Shown here piece by piece: positions 1-8,295 of a stretch of 64,000 nt of DNA. How positions within the stretch are numbered: position 1 is the stretch's first letter; each line of letters begins with the position of its first letter. Both the position numbers and the translations under genes were made by a program. The notes beneath the pieces were generated by a model, which saw only the letters and a program-made list of their open reading frames with translations, searched no databases and had not been told where the DNA came from. The stretch is from NCBI RefSeq assembly GCF_014654895.1, contig NZ_BNBE01000001.1, positions 372,001 to 436,000 of the forward strand, given 5' to 3'. Origin of the DNA: Streptomyces filamentosus. GTDB taxonomy: Bacteria; Actinomycetota; Actinomycetes; Streptomycetales; Streptomycetaceae.

Positions 1-1
1 C

Positions 2-409
2 TGGTCGCGGACGAACACCGGCGGCTGCCCGTTCTGGAACGAGGACTCCGACTGGGCGCGGGACTCCCTCGTCCCGCAGCTCTCCGGGCGGCTGCGGCAG
101 GTCGCGGTGGCGAAGGGCGCGCAGTTCCTCGACCTGCGGGACGCGCTCCAGGGACGCGAGGTGTGCGCGAAGGCGAGCCGCCAGGCGACGGCGTCCCAGC
201 CGCCGTCCGGGGCGACCGCCGAGTGGGCGCGGTGGATCGACAGCCGGTCCACCCAGGGCCTCGTCCAGGAGTCGATGCACCCCAACGCCTACGGGCAGCA
301 GGCGCTCGGGCGGTGCCTCGCCCTGATCCGCGCCGTCCCCTCGGGCCACCGCGCCTGCCGGAACACGGCGGGCGCGGGCCCCTCGGGGATGTACCTCACG
401 GCGGGGTGA
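2..409 (+). CDS. SGNH/GDSL-type secreted esterase, C-terminal part (5' end outside window)
   Basis: The open frame enters from the left edge and ends at a TGA, giving about 135 residues. Near the end it reads ESMHPNAYGQQALGRCL, which fits the Block V DxxH-type region of SGNH hydrolases, with the catalytic His in MHPN. Spaced cysteines (GGCPFW, REVCAKA, GRCL) suggest a disulphide-bonded exported enzyme. The last 14 bases overlap the convergent 3' end of the next gene. Substrate cannot be told from this fragment. Family assignment is by motif; secretion is inferred from the cysteines because the N-terminus is missing. Confidence 0.72.
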   Translation, partial: WSRTNTGGCPFWNEDSDWARDSLVPQLSGRLRQVAVAKGAQFLDLRDALQGREVCAKASRQATASQPPSGATAEWARWIDSRSTQGLVQESMHPNAYGQQALGRCLALIRAVPSGHRACRNTAGAGPSGMYLTAG

Positions 410-2192
410 CGCCCAGCGGGCCGAGGACCCGGCGCGTCCCGTGCGGATCGGCCGCCGTCAGCTCGCGGAGCAGGGCGGCCGAGCCGCCCGGCCAGTCGGC
501 GGCGGCCGCGTCGAAGGCGGCCCGGCGGGACTCCAGCGGGCCCTTCTTGCCGGGCAGTCGGTCGAGGAGGTGCAGGGCGCGGGCCGACGGCGGCACCTGG
601 ACCGGGTCGGCCTCCTCGCCGCGGACGTGGAGGGCGTGCAGGGCGTAGGCGCCGATCACCGGATCGCGCAGGGCCGCGCGCAGGGCGCCCGGCGGGGCGG
701 CGGCGGTGTCGAGGAGCCCGAAGAGGGCCCGTACGTCCGCCCCTTCGGAGGCGTGGGCGTGGACGGCGCCGAGGGCCGCGAGCAGTTCCGTCCACGCCTC
801 CGCGGTGTCGCCGCGCGCGCGGAGCCAGTCGGCGAGCACGCGCGCGGCGGGGGCGTGCGGCCACCGGGCCGCGGCGGCCGCCAGCTCCCGCGCGGACCAG
901 GCGGCGGCCTCGGCGGCGGTGGGCGCGGCGACCCGGCGGACCCGCAGGAGGTAGCGGACGGTGGCGGCGCCGCGCGGGGTCAGCCCGAAGGCGTCGCCGG
1001 AGCGCAGGACGAGGCCGGTGGCGGCGAGCCGGTCGGCGACGGCGGCGAGTTCGCGGGCCGGGCCCTCCAGGCGGGCCCGGTCGTCCTCGCCGAGCCCGGC
1101 GGAGCCGAGCAGCCGGACGAGTTCGGGCACCGGCGGGGTGGCGTACGGGCCGCCGGCGCCCTCCGGCACGGTCACCGGCACGTCCTCCAGGGCCGGGTCG
1201 ACGGTCCAGTCCTCGTACTCGGCGGCGCGGCGGGCGATCGAGTCGGCGGCGCAGCCGCGCTGGTAGAGCGCGTACAGCAGGTGCGGGGCCTCGCCGCCGT
1301 ACGGCTCGTACTCCTCCTCGGCCAGTTCCTCGACGGCGGCGAGCAGCGCGTCGGCGTCCCGCTCGGCCTCGCCCTCCTCGACGGCGTGGGGCGGCGGGAC
1401 GGGGATCGCGGGGTCGCCGTGGTAGTCCATGTGCTCGTCGAGCAGGGCGTCGGCGAGCACGAGGTGGGGGAAGTCGTCCGGGCCGGGCGCGAACCGCGCG
1501 TGGGCCCCCGTGAGCTCGTCGGCGAGCCCGGCGGCGGTCCAGCGGTCCAGGAGCGCGGCGGCGACCCGGCCGATCCCGGCGGCGACGGCGTGGTCGCCGA
1601 GGAGCGGCCCGGCGGCGGGCGGGTGCTCGGCGTCCCGTACGTAGGCGCGGGCGACGGCCTCGGTGAGCACGGTGTCCGCGAGCGCGGTCCGCCCCATGAG
1701 GTCGGTCCGCAGCACGCCGTCGGGCAGCGGCGCCCCTTCGAGGGCGCCGAGCCTGCGCCGCACGTCCTCGGGGTCGGTGAGGTCGGTGCCCATGGTCCGC
1801 AGCAGGGAGGCGTACCAGCGGTGCCAGGTGAGGTTCCCGGGGTCGGTCATGGCCCGCTCGAAGTCCCCGGCACTCTCCTCCACGGCGGCCGCGATCCGCT
1901 CGCGCACCCCGTCGTCGAACCAGGCGGCGAGCTCCCCGACGACCGCCGGATAGCCCGCCAGCTCGCCCGGGGCGACGTGCACGAAGGCGGGCAGGTCCTC
2001 GACGAGCAGCCGCCGCACCAGCTCCGGCGTCGGCTCGGGCAGTCCGCCCGTCCGGTCGGCCCCGCGCAGGGCGAGGAGGCCGAGGACGACCTCGGCGGCC
2101 CGGCGGAACGCGGGGTCACGGTGCTCCGGCCTGCCGTCGAGCAGTTCCAGGAACCTGTCCAGCCCAGTATTGGTGAGAACGGTCTCGGCCAC
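396..2192 (-). CDS. Conserved hypothetical protein, about 598 aa
   Basis: I chose a GTG start (reads VAETVLTNTGLDRF) because codons upstream become proline/arginine-rich shadow sequence of the neighbouring gene. No Shine-Dalgarno is visible; TACCCT lies 6 nt upstream, so a leaderless transcript is possible. The protein is Ala/Leu/Glu-rich, probably all helical, with an acidic stretch in the middle (EEGEAERDADALLAAVEELAEEE type). I see no signal peptide, membrane segment or catalytic motif. The C-terminal 150 residues look like short helical repeats. Function unknown. It lies just downstream of the FnIII lipoprotein gene on the same strand. Confidence 0.65.
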   Translation of the reverse strand: MAETVLTNTGLDRFLELLDGRPEHRDPAFRRAAEVVLGLLALRGADRTGGLPEPTPELVRRLLVEDLPAFVHVAPGELAGYPAVVGELAAWFDDGVRERIAAAVEESAGDFERAMTDPGNLTWHRWYASLLRTMGTDLTDPEDVRRRLGALEGAPLPDGVLRTDLMGRTALADTVLTEAVARAYVRDAEHPPAAGPLLGDHAVAAGIGRVAAALLDRWTAAGLADELTGAHARFAPGPDDFPHLVLADALLDEHMDYHGDPAIPVPPPHAVEEGEAERDADALLAAVEELAEEEYEPYGGEAPHLLYALYQRGCAADSIARRAAEYEDWTVDPALEDVPVTVPEGAGGPYATPPVPELVRLLGSAGLGEDDRARLEGPARELAAVADRLAATGLVLRSGDAFGLTPRGAATVRYLLRVRRVAAPTAAEAAAWSARELAAAAARWPHAPAARVLADWLRARGDTAEAWTELLAALGAVHAHASEGADVRALFGLLDTAAAPPGALRAALRDPVIGAYALHALHVRGEEADPVQVPPSARALHLLDRLPGKKGPLESRRAAFDAAAADWPGGSAALLRELTAADPHGTRRVLGPLGVTPP

Positions 2193-2248
2193 GGTTCCAG
2201 GGTAGTTCGGGGGCGGGGGGAACGGCCTGAGGGACACCCCCGCCGGGG

Positions 2249-3193
2249 TCAGCGGACGGTGACGGTCCGGGGGGCGGAGAAGTCGCCCCAGGTGCCGTCG
2301 GGGAGGCGGGCGCGGAGGGTGAGGGTGAGGACGGTGCCGGGCGGCACCTGGGCGGGGAAGGCGTAGGTGGCGCGGCCGGCGGGCGGGGCGGTGCCCCAGA
2401 CGACGGTGGTGGCGAAGCGGCCGTCGATGTGGAGTTCGTGGTGGGTGACGGGGGCTCCGGTGTCCGGCGGGGTCCAGGTGAGGGTGATCTCGCCGTGCGC
2501 GGAGGTGGCGGTGAGGGCGAGGGGCGAGGTGTTGGCGGGCGCGCCGGGGGCGGGGGCGGTGGTGAGGTCGGCCGGGGGGCTGTCCGGGGAGGAGTTCTCG
2601 GCGGCGTCGCGGGCGCGGAGGGTGAAGGAGTAGGCGGTGCCGGGGCGCAGTCCGGTGAGGCGGGCGGTGGTGGCGGTGCCGGGGGCGGTGTGGACGCGGA
2701 CGCCGGCCTGGTAGACGTCGTAGGCGGTGACCCGGGTGTCGTCGCGGGAGGCGGTCCAGGCGAGGGTGGCGGCGGTGGTGCCGTCGGGGGCGGCGCGCAG
2801 GGCGCGGGGGGCGGTGGGGGGTTCGCGGTCCTCGGCGGTGGCGCGGAGGGTGGTGGCGGTCGCGGCGGGGGTGGCGGGCGAGGTGTTGCCGGCGGCGTCG
2901 CGGGCGCGGACGGCGAAGGCGTGGCGGGTGCCGGGGGCGAGGCCGGTGACGTCGGTCATGAGGGTGGTGGCGGGGAGGTCCTTGACCGGGCGGCCGTCCT
3001 GGAGGACCTGGTAGCCGGTGACGGCCCGGTCGTCGGTGGCGGCCCGCCACATGACGTGGACGGTGGTGGAGCTGCCGGAGACGGCGGTGAGGCCGGTGGG
3101 GGCGGCGGGCGGGGTGGTGTCGGGGGGATCGGCACGGGAGCAGCCCGTGACGGCCAGCACGATCAACAGGCTTGCGGCGAGCGGTCGTTGCAC
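2249..3193 (-). CDS. Fibronectin type III domain lipoprotein
   Basis: 314 aa. The N-terminus is a type II signal peptide with lipobox LAVTGC (Cys18), so the mature protein should be lipid-anchored outside the membrane. Three FnIII modules follow (about residues 29-115, 124-215, 222-314). Each starts with a PxxPxxL element and contains Trp and Tyr core positions (HVMWRAA, TLAWTAS, TLTWTPP; TGYQVLQDG, TAYDVYQAG) and the xGLxPGTxYxFxVRARDAAGN signature. No catalytic domain is present. FnIII modules in streptomycetes usually occur on secreted polysaccharide-active proteins; a role in binding or display is inferred. Confidence 0.85.
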   Translation of the reverse strand: MQRPLAASLLIVLAVTGCSRADPPDTTPPAAPTGLTAVSGSSTTVHVMWRAATDDRAVTGYQVLQDGRPVKDLPATTLMTDVTGLAPGTRHAFAVRARDAAGNTSPATPAATATTLRATAEDREPPTAPRALRAAPDGTTAATLAWTASRDDTRVTAYDVYQAGVRVHTAPGTATTARLTGLRPGTAYSFTLRARDAAENSSPDSPPADLTTAPAPGAPANTSPLALTATSAHGEITLTWTPPDTGAPVTHHELHIDGRFATTVVWGTAPPAGRATYAFPAQVPPGTVLTLTLRARLPDGTWGDFSAPRTVTVR

Positions 3194-3607
3194 GGGCCGG
3201 CCTCCGTCCGTCGGAAAGGTCTGGACCTATATCGCATGCGGAGGGAGGGATTCGCAAGAGGGCGTTGTCGGTGGGGTGCGCTTCACCGGAAACGTCACTC
3301 TGCGCAGCCGGTTCCCGGGGGGATCATGACGGACCGTTCGCCGTGCGCGTCGCCGGCCGGGGTGCCGCGGCGCGACCGGACCGGCCCGACGGTGCGGGAG
3401 CCGGCCGGGCCCCCGGGCGTCCGGGGGCGCGGCCCGCGCCGGTACGCGCCCGCGCCGGCGCGGGTGGGGGCGGTGGAGCGGACGCCGGGCGCCAGGACGC
3501 CGCCCCGGGCCCCGCGGGGTGCGCGGGGCCCGGGGCGGGCGGTGTCGCTGTTGTTGCTGTTGCTGTTGCTGTTGTCGCGGCTGGTGCCGCGGAGGGCCGG
3601 CCGGGGT
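3194..3607. other. Intergenic region between FnIII lipoprotein and NCS2 permease genes
   Basis: No convincing gene in this 414-bp stretch. The right part holds the strong hairpin at 3501-3537 and a CTG/TTG-type trinucleotide tract at about 3546-3577 just downstream of the permease stop codon. The left part near 3225-3240 is locally AT-richer (CCTATATCGCATGC) and probably holds the promoter of the minus-strand lipoprotein gene. Confidence 0.6.
3501..3537 (-). terminator. Hairpin terminator downstream of NCS2 permease gene
   Basis: Perfect 15-bp stem, left arm CGCCCCGGGCCCCGC (3501-3515) and right arm GCGGGGCCCGGGGCG (3523-3537), 7-nt loop. It lies about 70 nt past the permease stop. No U-tract, as is common for streptomycete terminators. 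Confidence 0.6.
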
Positions 3608-5056
3608 CTAGTGGGCGTGGGCCGCCTTCGCGCCCCGGGTCTCCGAGATCTCCTCGCCCGGCTCCATCGGCGCGGTCACCTCGTCGTCCTCCGTGCGGCG
3701 GCCGAAGTGGTTGAAGACCACGTTGAGCAGGACGGCGGCCACGCAGCCGGTGGAGATGCCGGAGTCCAGGATGATCTGGGCGGTCTCCGGGAAGGCGTGG
3801 TAGAAGTCCGGTTTGGTGATCGGGATGATGCCGACCGCGATCGAGACCGCCACGATGAGGACGTTGTTGTCCTTCTCCAGGCCGGCCTTGACCAGGATCT
3901 GGATGCCGCTGGCCGCGACCGAGCCGAAGAGGACGACGCCGGCGCCGCCGAGGACGGGGCGGGGCACGACCGAGATCAGCGAGGCCATCACCGGCGAGAG
4001 GCCCATCAGGACCAGCAGGCCGCCACCGCAGGCGACGACGAAGCGGCTGCGGATGCGGGTCATGGCGACCAGGCCGACGTTCTGGGCGAAGGCGCTGCAC
4101 ATGAAGCCGTTGAAGAGCGGGCTGAGCGCCGAGCCGAGGGTGTCGGCGCGCAGGCCGGCCGCGATGGTCTTCTCGTCGGCGGGCCGCTCGACGATCTCGC
4201 CCAGCGCCAGCATGTCGGCGGTGGACTCGGTCATCGAGACGAGCATGACCACGCACATGGAGATGATCGCGGCCAGCGCGAACTGCGGGGCGCCGAAGTG
4301 GAAGGGGGTCGGGAAGCCGACGATGTCCGCCTCGGTCACCGGGGTGAAGTCGGTGGCGCCGAAGGGTATGGCGATCAGGGTGCCGAGGACCAGGCCGACG
4401 AGGACCGCGATCTGCTTCAGGAAGCCTCTGGTGAAGCGGCGCAGCAGCAGCACGACGACGAGCGTGACGGCGGCGAGCCCGAGGAACTTGCCCGAACCGT
4501 AGTCCTCCGCCTTGGGGTTGGGCCCCTGGGCCCAGCCGAAGGCGACCGGCAGCAGCGAGATGCCGATGAGGGTGATGACGGTGCCGGTGACGACCGGCGG
4601 GAAGAACCGCACCAGCCGGGAGAACCAGGGGGCGGCGAGGAAGCCGAGGAGTCCGGCGACGATGATCGCGCCGAAGATGATCGGCAGGGCGTCGGCCTTG
4701 TTCTCCGTCGTGTCGACGATGGCGAGCATGGGGGCCACGCCGGCGAAGGTGACGCCGTTGACGAAGGGCAGCTTGGCGCCGATCTTCCAGACGCCGAGGG
4801 TCTGGAGGAAGGTCGCGAGGCCCGCGGTGAAGAGGCTGGCGCCGGTGAGGAAGGTCAGCTCGGTGCCGGAAAGCCCGACGGCCGCTCCGACGATCAGGGG
4901 CGGGGCCACCACGCCCGCGTACATGGCGGCCACGTGCTGGAGGCCGCTGGTGAACATCTTGAGGGGGGGCAGGGTCTCGTCGACCGGATGCTTGGTCCGG
5001 TCTTCCGGGGCGGTGCCTGCGTCTTGTGCATTGCGAACCTGGGGCTCGTCGGCCAC
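3608..5056 (-). CDS. NCS2-family uracil/xanthine/urate permease (copy 1)
   Basis: 482 aa integral membrane protein of the nucleobase:cation symporter-2 (nucleobase/ascorbate transporter) family, with the usual 12-14 hydrophobic segments. The family signature is present as QNVGLVAMTRIRSR, preceded by the conserved TM8-type SMTESTADMLALGEI stretch that carries the substrate-contacting Glu. Start is GTG behind GGAGGAACCGCC. It is the last gene of the minus-strand purine cluster but is separated from the deaminase gene by three hairpins, so it may have its own promoter. Xanthine or urate is the likely substrate from context; uracil cannot be excluded. It is a paralogue of the permease at 6785-8203. 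Confidence 0.88.
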   Translation of the reverse strand: MADEPQVRNAQDAGTAPEDRTKHPVDETLPPLKMFTSGLQHVAAMYAGVVAPPLIVGAAVGLSGTELTFLTGASLFTAGLATFLQTLGVWKIGAKLPFVNGVTFAGVAPMLAIVDTTENKADALPIIFGAIIVAGLLGFLAAPWFSRLVRFFPPVVTGTVITLIGISLLPVAFGWAQGPNPKAEDYGSGKFLGLAAVTLVVVLLLRRFTRGFLKQIAVLVGLVLGTLIAIPFGATDFTPVTEADIVGFPTPFHFGAPQFALAAIISMCVVMLVSMTESTADMLALGEIVERPADEKTIAAGLRADTLGSALSPLFNGFMCSAFAQNVGLVAMTRIRSRFVVACGGGLLVLMGLSPVMASLISVVPRPVLGGAGVVLFGSVAASGIQILVKAGLEKDNNVLIVAVSIAVGIIPITKPDFYHAFPETAQIILDSGISTGCVAAVLLNVVFNHFGRRTEDDEVTAPMEPGEEISETRGAKAAHAH

Positions 5057-5230
5057 GGCGGTTCCTCCGGTCGGTTACACGTCGGCGGTGACGCGGGTGT
5101 CTGGGAGGTGGTGCGATGCGGTGCGAAGTGCAGGAGGTGCGGCTCGGTGCGGGGTGGAGCGGTGCGCCGGAGGAAGGGGTGCGGCGCGGGGACGGGACGC
5201 CCGAGGGGGGTGCGGGCGGGTGCGGCCGTC

Positions 5231-5332
5231 CCGGGCGGCGCCGTACGACGGGTGCGTACGGCGCCGCCCGGTCGGGCCGCCGCGGACCCTGGGGTCCGCG
5301 GCGACCGGTCGAGGGCCGTCCCCCTCGACCGG
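5231..5332 (-). terminator. Array of three tandem hairpins between 8-oxoguanine deaminase and permease genes
   Basis: Hairpin 1 (5231-5271) has a perfect 17-bp stem with 7-nt loop. Hairpin 2 (5279-5302) has stem GCCGCGGACC/GGTCCGCGGC with a CTGG tetraloop. Hairpin 3 (5305-5332) has stem CCGGTCGAGGG/CCCTCGACCGG with a 6-nt loop. All three lie immediately downstream of the deaminase stop codon. Confidence 0.65.
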
Positions 5333-5347
5333 ACTCCGGGGGAAGGG

Positions 5348-6736
5348 TCAGCCCTGGGCCGCGATGCGGGCCAGGCGCTGCGCCTCCGTGCGCGCGTCAC
5401 GCGCGATGGTGTCCTCGTCGACGGTGAGCAGGCGGTTGTTCTCCACGATCTGCTCGCCGTTGACGAAGGAGGCGGTGACCGGGGCCGCCGCGCCGAAGAC
5501 GATGGCGGTGACCGGGTCGGCGATCGAGGAGTGGCCGAGGCCGTCGATCTTCCAGAGGACGAAGTCGGCGAGCTTGCCCGCCTCCAGGGAGCCGATGTTG
5601 TCGGCGCGGCCGAGGACCTGCGCGCCGCCGTAGGTGCCGAGGCGCAGGGCCTGGCGGGCGTTGAGCGCCGACTCGCGGTGGGCGCCGAGGCGGTTGATGA
5701 GCAGCGCGTTGCGGAGCTCGGTGTGCAGCTCGCCGGACTCGTTGGAGGCGGTGCCGTCGACGCCGAGGCCGACCGGGACGCCCGCCTTCAGCATGTCGGG
5801 GACGCGGGCGATGCCGGCGGCGAGGCGCGCGTTCGACGAGGGGCAGTGCGCGACGCCGGTCCTGGTGCGGGCGAAGGCGGCGATGTCGGAGTCGTTCATG
5901 TGGACGCAGTGCGCCATCCACACGTCCTCGCCGAGGAAGCCGGTCGACTCGAAGTAGTCGGTCGGGCCCATGCCGAAGAGCTCGTGGCAGAACTTCTCCT
6001 CCTCCACGGTCTCCGAGCCGTGGGTGTGCATGCGCACGCCGAGGCGGCGGCCGAGCGCGGCGCCCTCGCGGAGCAGCTCGGTGGAGATGGAGAAGGGCGA
6101 ACAGGGGGCGACGGCGACCTGCGTCATCGAGTCGAAGGAGGCGTCGTGGTGCTTCTTCACCGTCTCCTCGGTCGCGGCGAGCGCGCCCTCGGTGGTCTCG
6201 ACGGCGAAGTCCGGCGGCAGGCCGCCGTCCTTCTCGCTGCGGTCCATGGAGCCGCGGGCCAGGGTGAAGCGCACGCCCATCTCGGAGGCGGCGCCGATGA
6301 TGGCGCCGGAGAGGTCGCCGGAGCCCCGGGGGAAGACGTAGTGGTGGTCCATGGCGGTGGTGACGCCGCCGCGGGCCATCATCGCGAGCGAGCCCTGGGC
6401 GGCGACGCGGACCATCTGCTCGTCGATGCGCGCCCACGTGGGGTAGAGCGCGACCAGCCAGTTGAAGAGGTTGTGGTCGGTGGCGAGGCCCCGGGTGATC
6501 CACTGGTAGAAGTGGTGGTGGGTGTTGACCAGGCCGGGCGTGACCAGGTGGCCGGTGGCGTCGATCCGCCGGACCACGTTCTCCAGGTTCTCGGGGGCCT
6601 TGCCGGGGCCGAGGGACTCGATCCTGTTGCCGGCGACGACGAGGTGGCCGGAGGCGTACTCGGTGTCGTGCGCGTCGACGGTGGCGATCGCCGCGTTCTC
6701 GATGACGATGCGCCGGTCTGCCGAAGGTGCTGCCAT
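5348..6736 (-). CDS. 8-oxoguanine deaminase
   Basis: 462 aa amidohydrolase-superfamily enzyme. Start ATG (MAAPSADRRIV) is chosen over an upstream in-frame codon because GGAAG lies at the right distance. The metal-binding NTHHHFYQW motif follows the first beta-sandwich part (VTPGLVNTHHHF), and the family HTHGSETVEEE and DGTASNESGEL motifs are present. Among amidohydrolases the HHFYQW/ATDHNLFNWL combination is that of 8-oxoguanine deaminases, which turn 8-oxoguanine into urate and ammonia (EC 3.5.4.32). Placement between two NCS2 permeases and next to uricase supports a urate-generating salvage role. A guanine or other purine deaminase activity is the main alternative. Confidence 0.83.
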   Translation of the reverse strand: MAAPSADRRIVIENAAIATVDAHDTEYASGHLVVAGNRIESLGPGKAPENLENVVRRIDATGHLVTPGLVNTHHHFYQWITRGLATDHNLFNWLVALYPTWARIDEQMVRVAAQGSLAMMARGGVTTAMDHHYVFPRGSGDLSGAIIGAASEMGVRFTLARGSMDRSEKDGGLPPDFAVETTEGALAATEETVKKHHDASFDSMTQVAVAPCSPFSISTELLREGAALGRRLGVRMHTHGSETVEEEKFCHELFGMGPTDYFESTGFLGEDVWMAHCVHMNDSDIAAFARTRTGVAHCPSSNARLAAGIARVPDMLKAGVPVGLGVDGTASNESGELHTELRNALLINRLGAHRESALNARQALRLGTYGGAQVLGRADNIGSLEAGKLADFVLWKIDGLGHSSIADPVTAIVFGAAAPVTASFVNGEQIVENNRLLTVDEDTIARDARTEAQRLARIAAQG

Positions 6737-6784
6737 GGCGGTGCTTCCTTCATTCCTCTTGGGTGGGGTGGGCACGGCAGGACC

Positions 6785-8203
6785 CTAGGAGGATTTGAGT
6801 GCCGGGGCCGCCTGACGGCTCCGGGTGCCGAGATGGTGGAAGAACAGGTTCAGCAGGACGGCGACGAGCGCGCCGGCGCTGATGCCGGAACCGAGCACGG
6901 TCTGCGCCCAGGCCGGGAAGTCGGCGTAGAAGGTGGGCGCGGCGAGCGGGATGATGCCCGCGCCGAGCGCGACGGCCACCAGGATGATGTTGGAGCTGTC
7001 GTCGAGTCCGGCCTCGGAGAGGGTTCGGATGCCGCTGACCGCGATCGAGCCGAAGAGGACGATGCCGGCGCCGCCGAGGACGGGCATCGGAACCATGGAG
7101 ACGACCGCGCCGAGCACCGGGAAGGCGCCGAGGACCAGGAGGGCGCCGCCGGCGACGGCGACCACGTAGCGGGAGCGGACCCGGGTGAGCGAGACGACGC
7201 CGACGTTCTGCGCGAAGGCGGAGGTCGGGAAGCCGCCGAAGACGGGGCCGAGCAGGGTGGCGATGCCGTCGGTGCGCAGGCCGCGGGTGATGGTCCTCCC
7301 GTCGCTGGGCCGTTCGCAGATCTCGCCGAGGGCGAGCATGCCGGCGCTGGACTCGGTCATGAGGACCAGCATCACGATGCACAGGGAGAGGATCGCGGCG
7401 GGCTGGAACTCGGGGGCGCCGAAGGCGAAGGGCGCGGGCAGCGCGGCGACGGGGGCCTCGCGCAGGGCGCTGAAGTCGGCCATCCCGAAGGGGATCGCGG
7501 CGAGGGTGCCGATGAGCAGGCCGAGGAGCAGGGCGACCTGCTTGAGGAAGCCGCGGCCGAAGCGCTGGAAGAGCAGGACGACGACCAGGGTGAAGCCGGC
7601 GAGGGCCAGGTGCTTCATGGCGCCGAAGTCGGCGGCGGTCTTGTCGCCGCCCTGGGCCCAGCTGACGGGCACCGGCATCAGGGTGACGCCGATCAGGGTG
7701 ATGACGACGCCGGTGACGAGCGGCGGGAAGAAGCGCAGGAGCCGGCCGAAGAAGGGGCCGACGGCGAGGCAGAAGACGCCGGCGACCATGACCGCGCCGT
7801 AGATGGCGGGGAGCTGGTGCCCGGGGGCGCTCGTCTCGGCGATGGCCAGCATGGGGGCGATGCCCGCGGAGGAGGCGGCGTTGACGAAGGGGAGCCGGTT
7901 GCCGGCGAAGTTCCGGACGCCGAGGGTCTGGAGGATGGTCGCGAGACCGGCGATCAGGAGGCTCGCGGCGATGAGCCGGGTCATCCCGGCGGCGTCCAGG
8001 CCGACGGCCTGGCCGATGATGAGCGGAGGGGTGACGACGCCGGCGTACATGGCGGCGATGTGCTGGAGCGCCGCGGGCACGAGCCGCGAGGCGGGGAGTT
8101 TCTCGTCCACCGGATGGCAGGCGGCCTGGGACGGGGCCGCGGTGGGCGATGGGGTGGAACACGGGCCTTCGGCGGTCGCCGGCCCCTTTGCGGGCAGTGC
8201 CAT
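6785..8203 (-). CDS. NCS2-family purine permease (copy 2)
   Basis: 472 aa membrane transporter with the same fold and motifs as the permease at 3608-5056. The signature is QNVGVVSLTRVRSR, preceded by LMTESSAGMLALGEICERP. The two copies align along nearly all their length, e.g. AAMYAGVVTPPLIIGQAVGL, indicating old duplication or co-acquisition rather than a recent copy. It lies 48 nt upstream of the deaminase gene and 92 nt downstream of uricase, so it is probably co-transcribed with both. Likely imports urate or xanthine by cation symport; specificity is not readable from sequence alone. Confidence 0.88.
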   Translation of the reverse strand: MALPAKGPATAEGPCSTPSPTAAPSQAACHPVDEKLPASRLVPAALQHIAAMYAGVVTPPLIIGQAVGLDAAGMTRLIAASLLIAGLATILQTLGVRNFAGNRLPFVNAASSAGIAPMLAIAETSAPGHQLPAIYGAVMVAGVFCLAVGPFFGRLLRFFPPLVTGVVITLIGVTLMPVPVSWAQGGDKTAADFGAMKHLALAGFTLVVVLLFQRFGRGFLKQVALLLGLLIGTLAAIPFGMADFSALREAPVAALPAPFAFGAPEFQPAAILSLCIVMLVLMTESSAGMLALGEICERPSDGRTITRGLRTDGIATLLGPVFGGFPTSAFAQNVGVVSLTRVRSRYVVAVAGGALLVLGAFPVLGAVVSMVPMPVLGGAGIVLFGSIAVSGIRTLSEAGLDDSSNIILVAVALGAGIIPLAAPTFYADFPAWAQTVLGSGISAGALVAVLLNLFFHHLGTRSRQAAPALKSS

Positions 8204-8295
8204 GCTGGGTTCCCTCCGGTCTGGTGCCGGCCCCCGCCCGACTGCGGGCGGGCGGGGGCCGGGTCACTCAGTGCCGCTCAGAGATGTGATGCCGC

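Noticed and set aside
441..2366. 641-codon plus-strand open frame
   Set aside because: Antisense shadow of the 598-aa hypothetical gene; composition dominated by Gly/Arg/Val with no fold signature.
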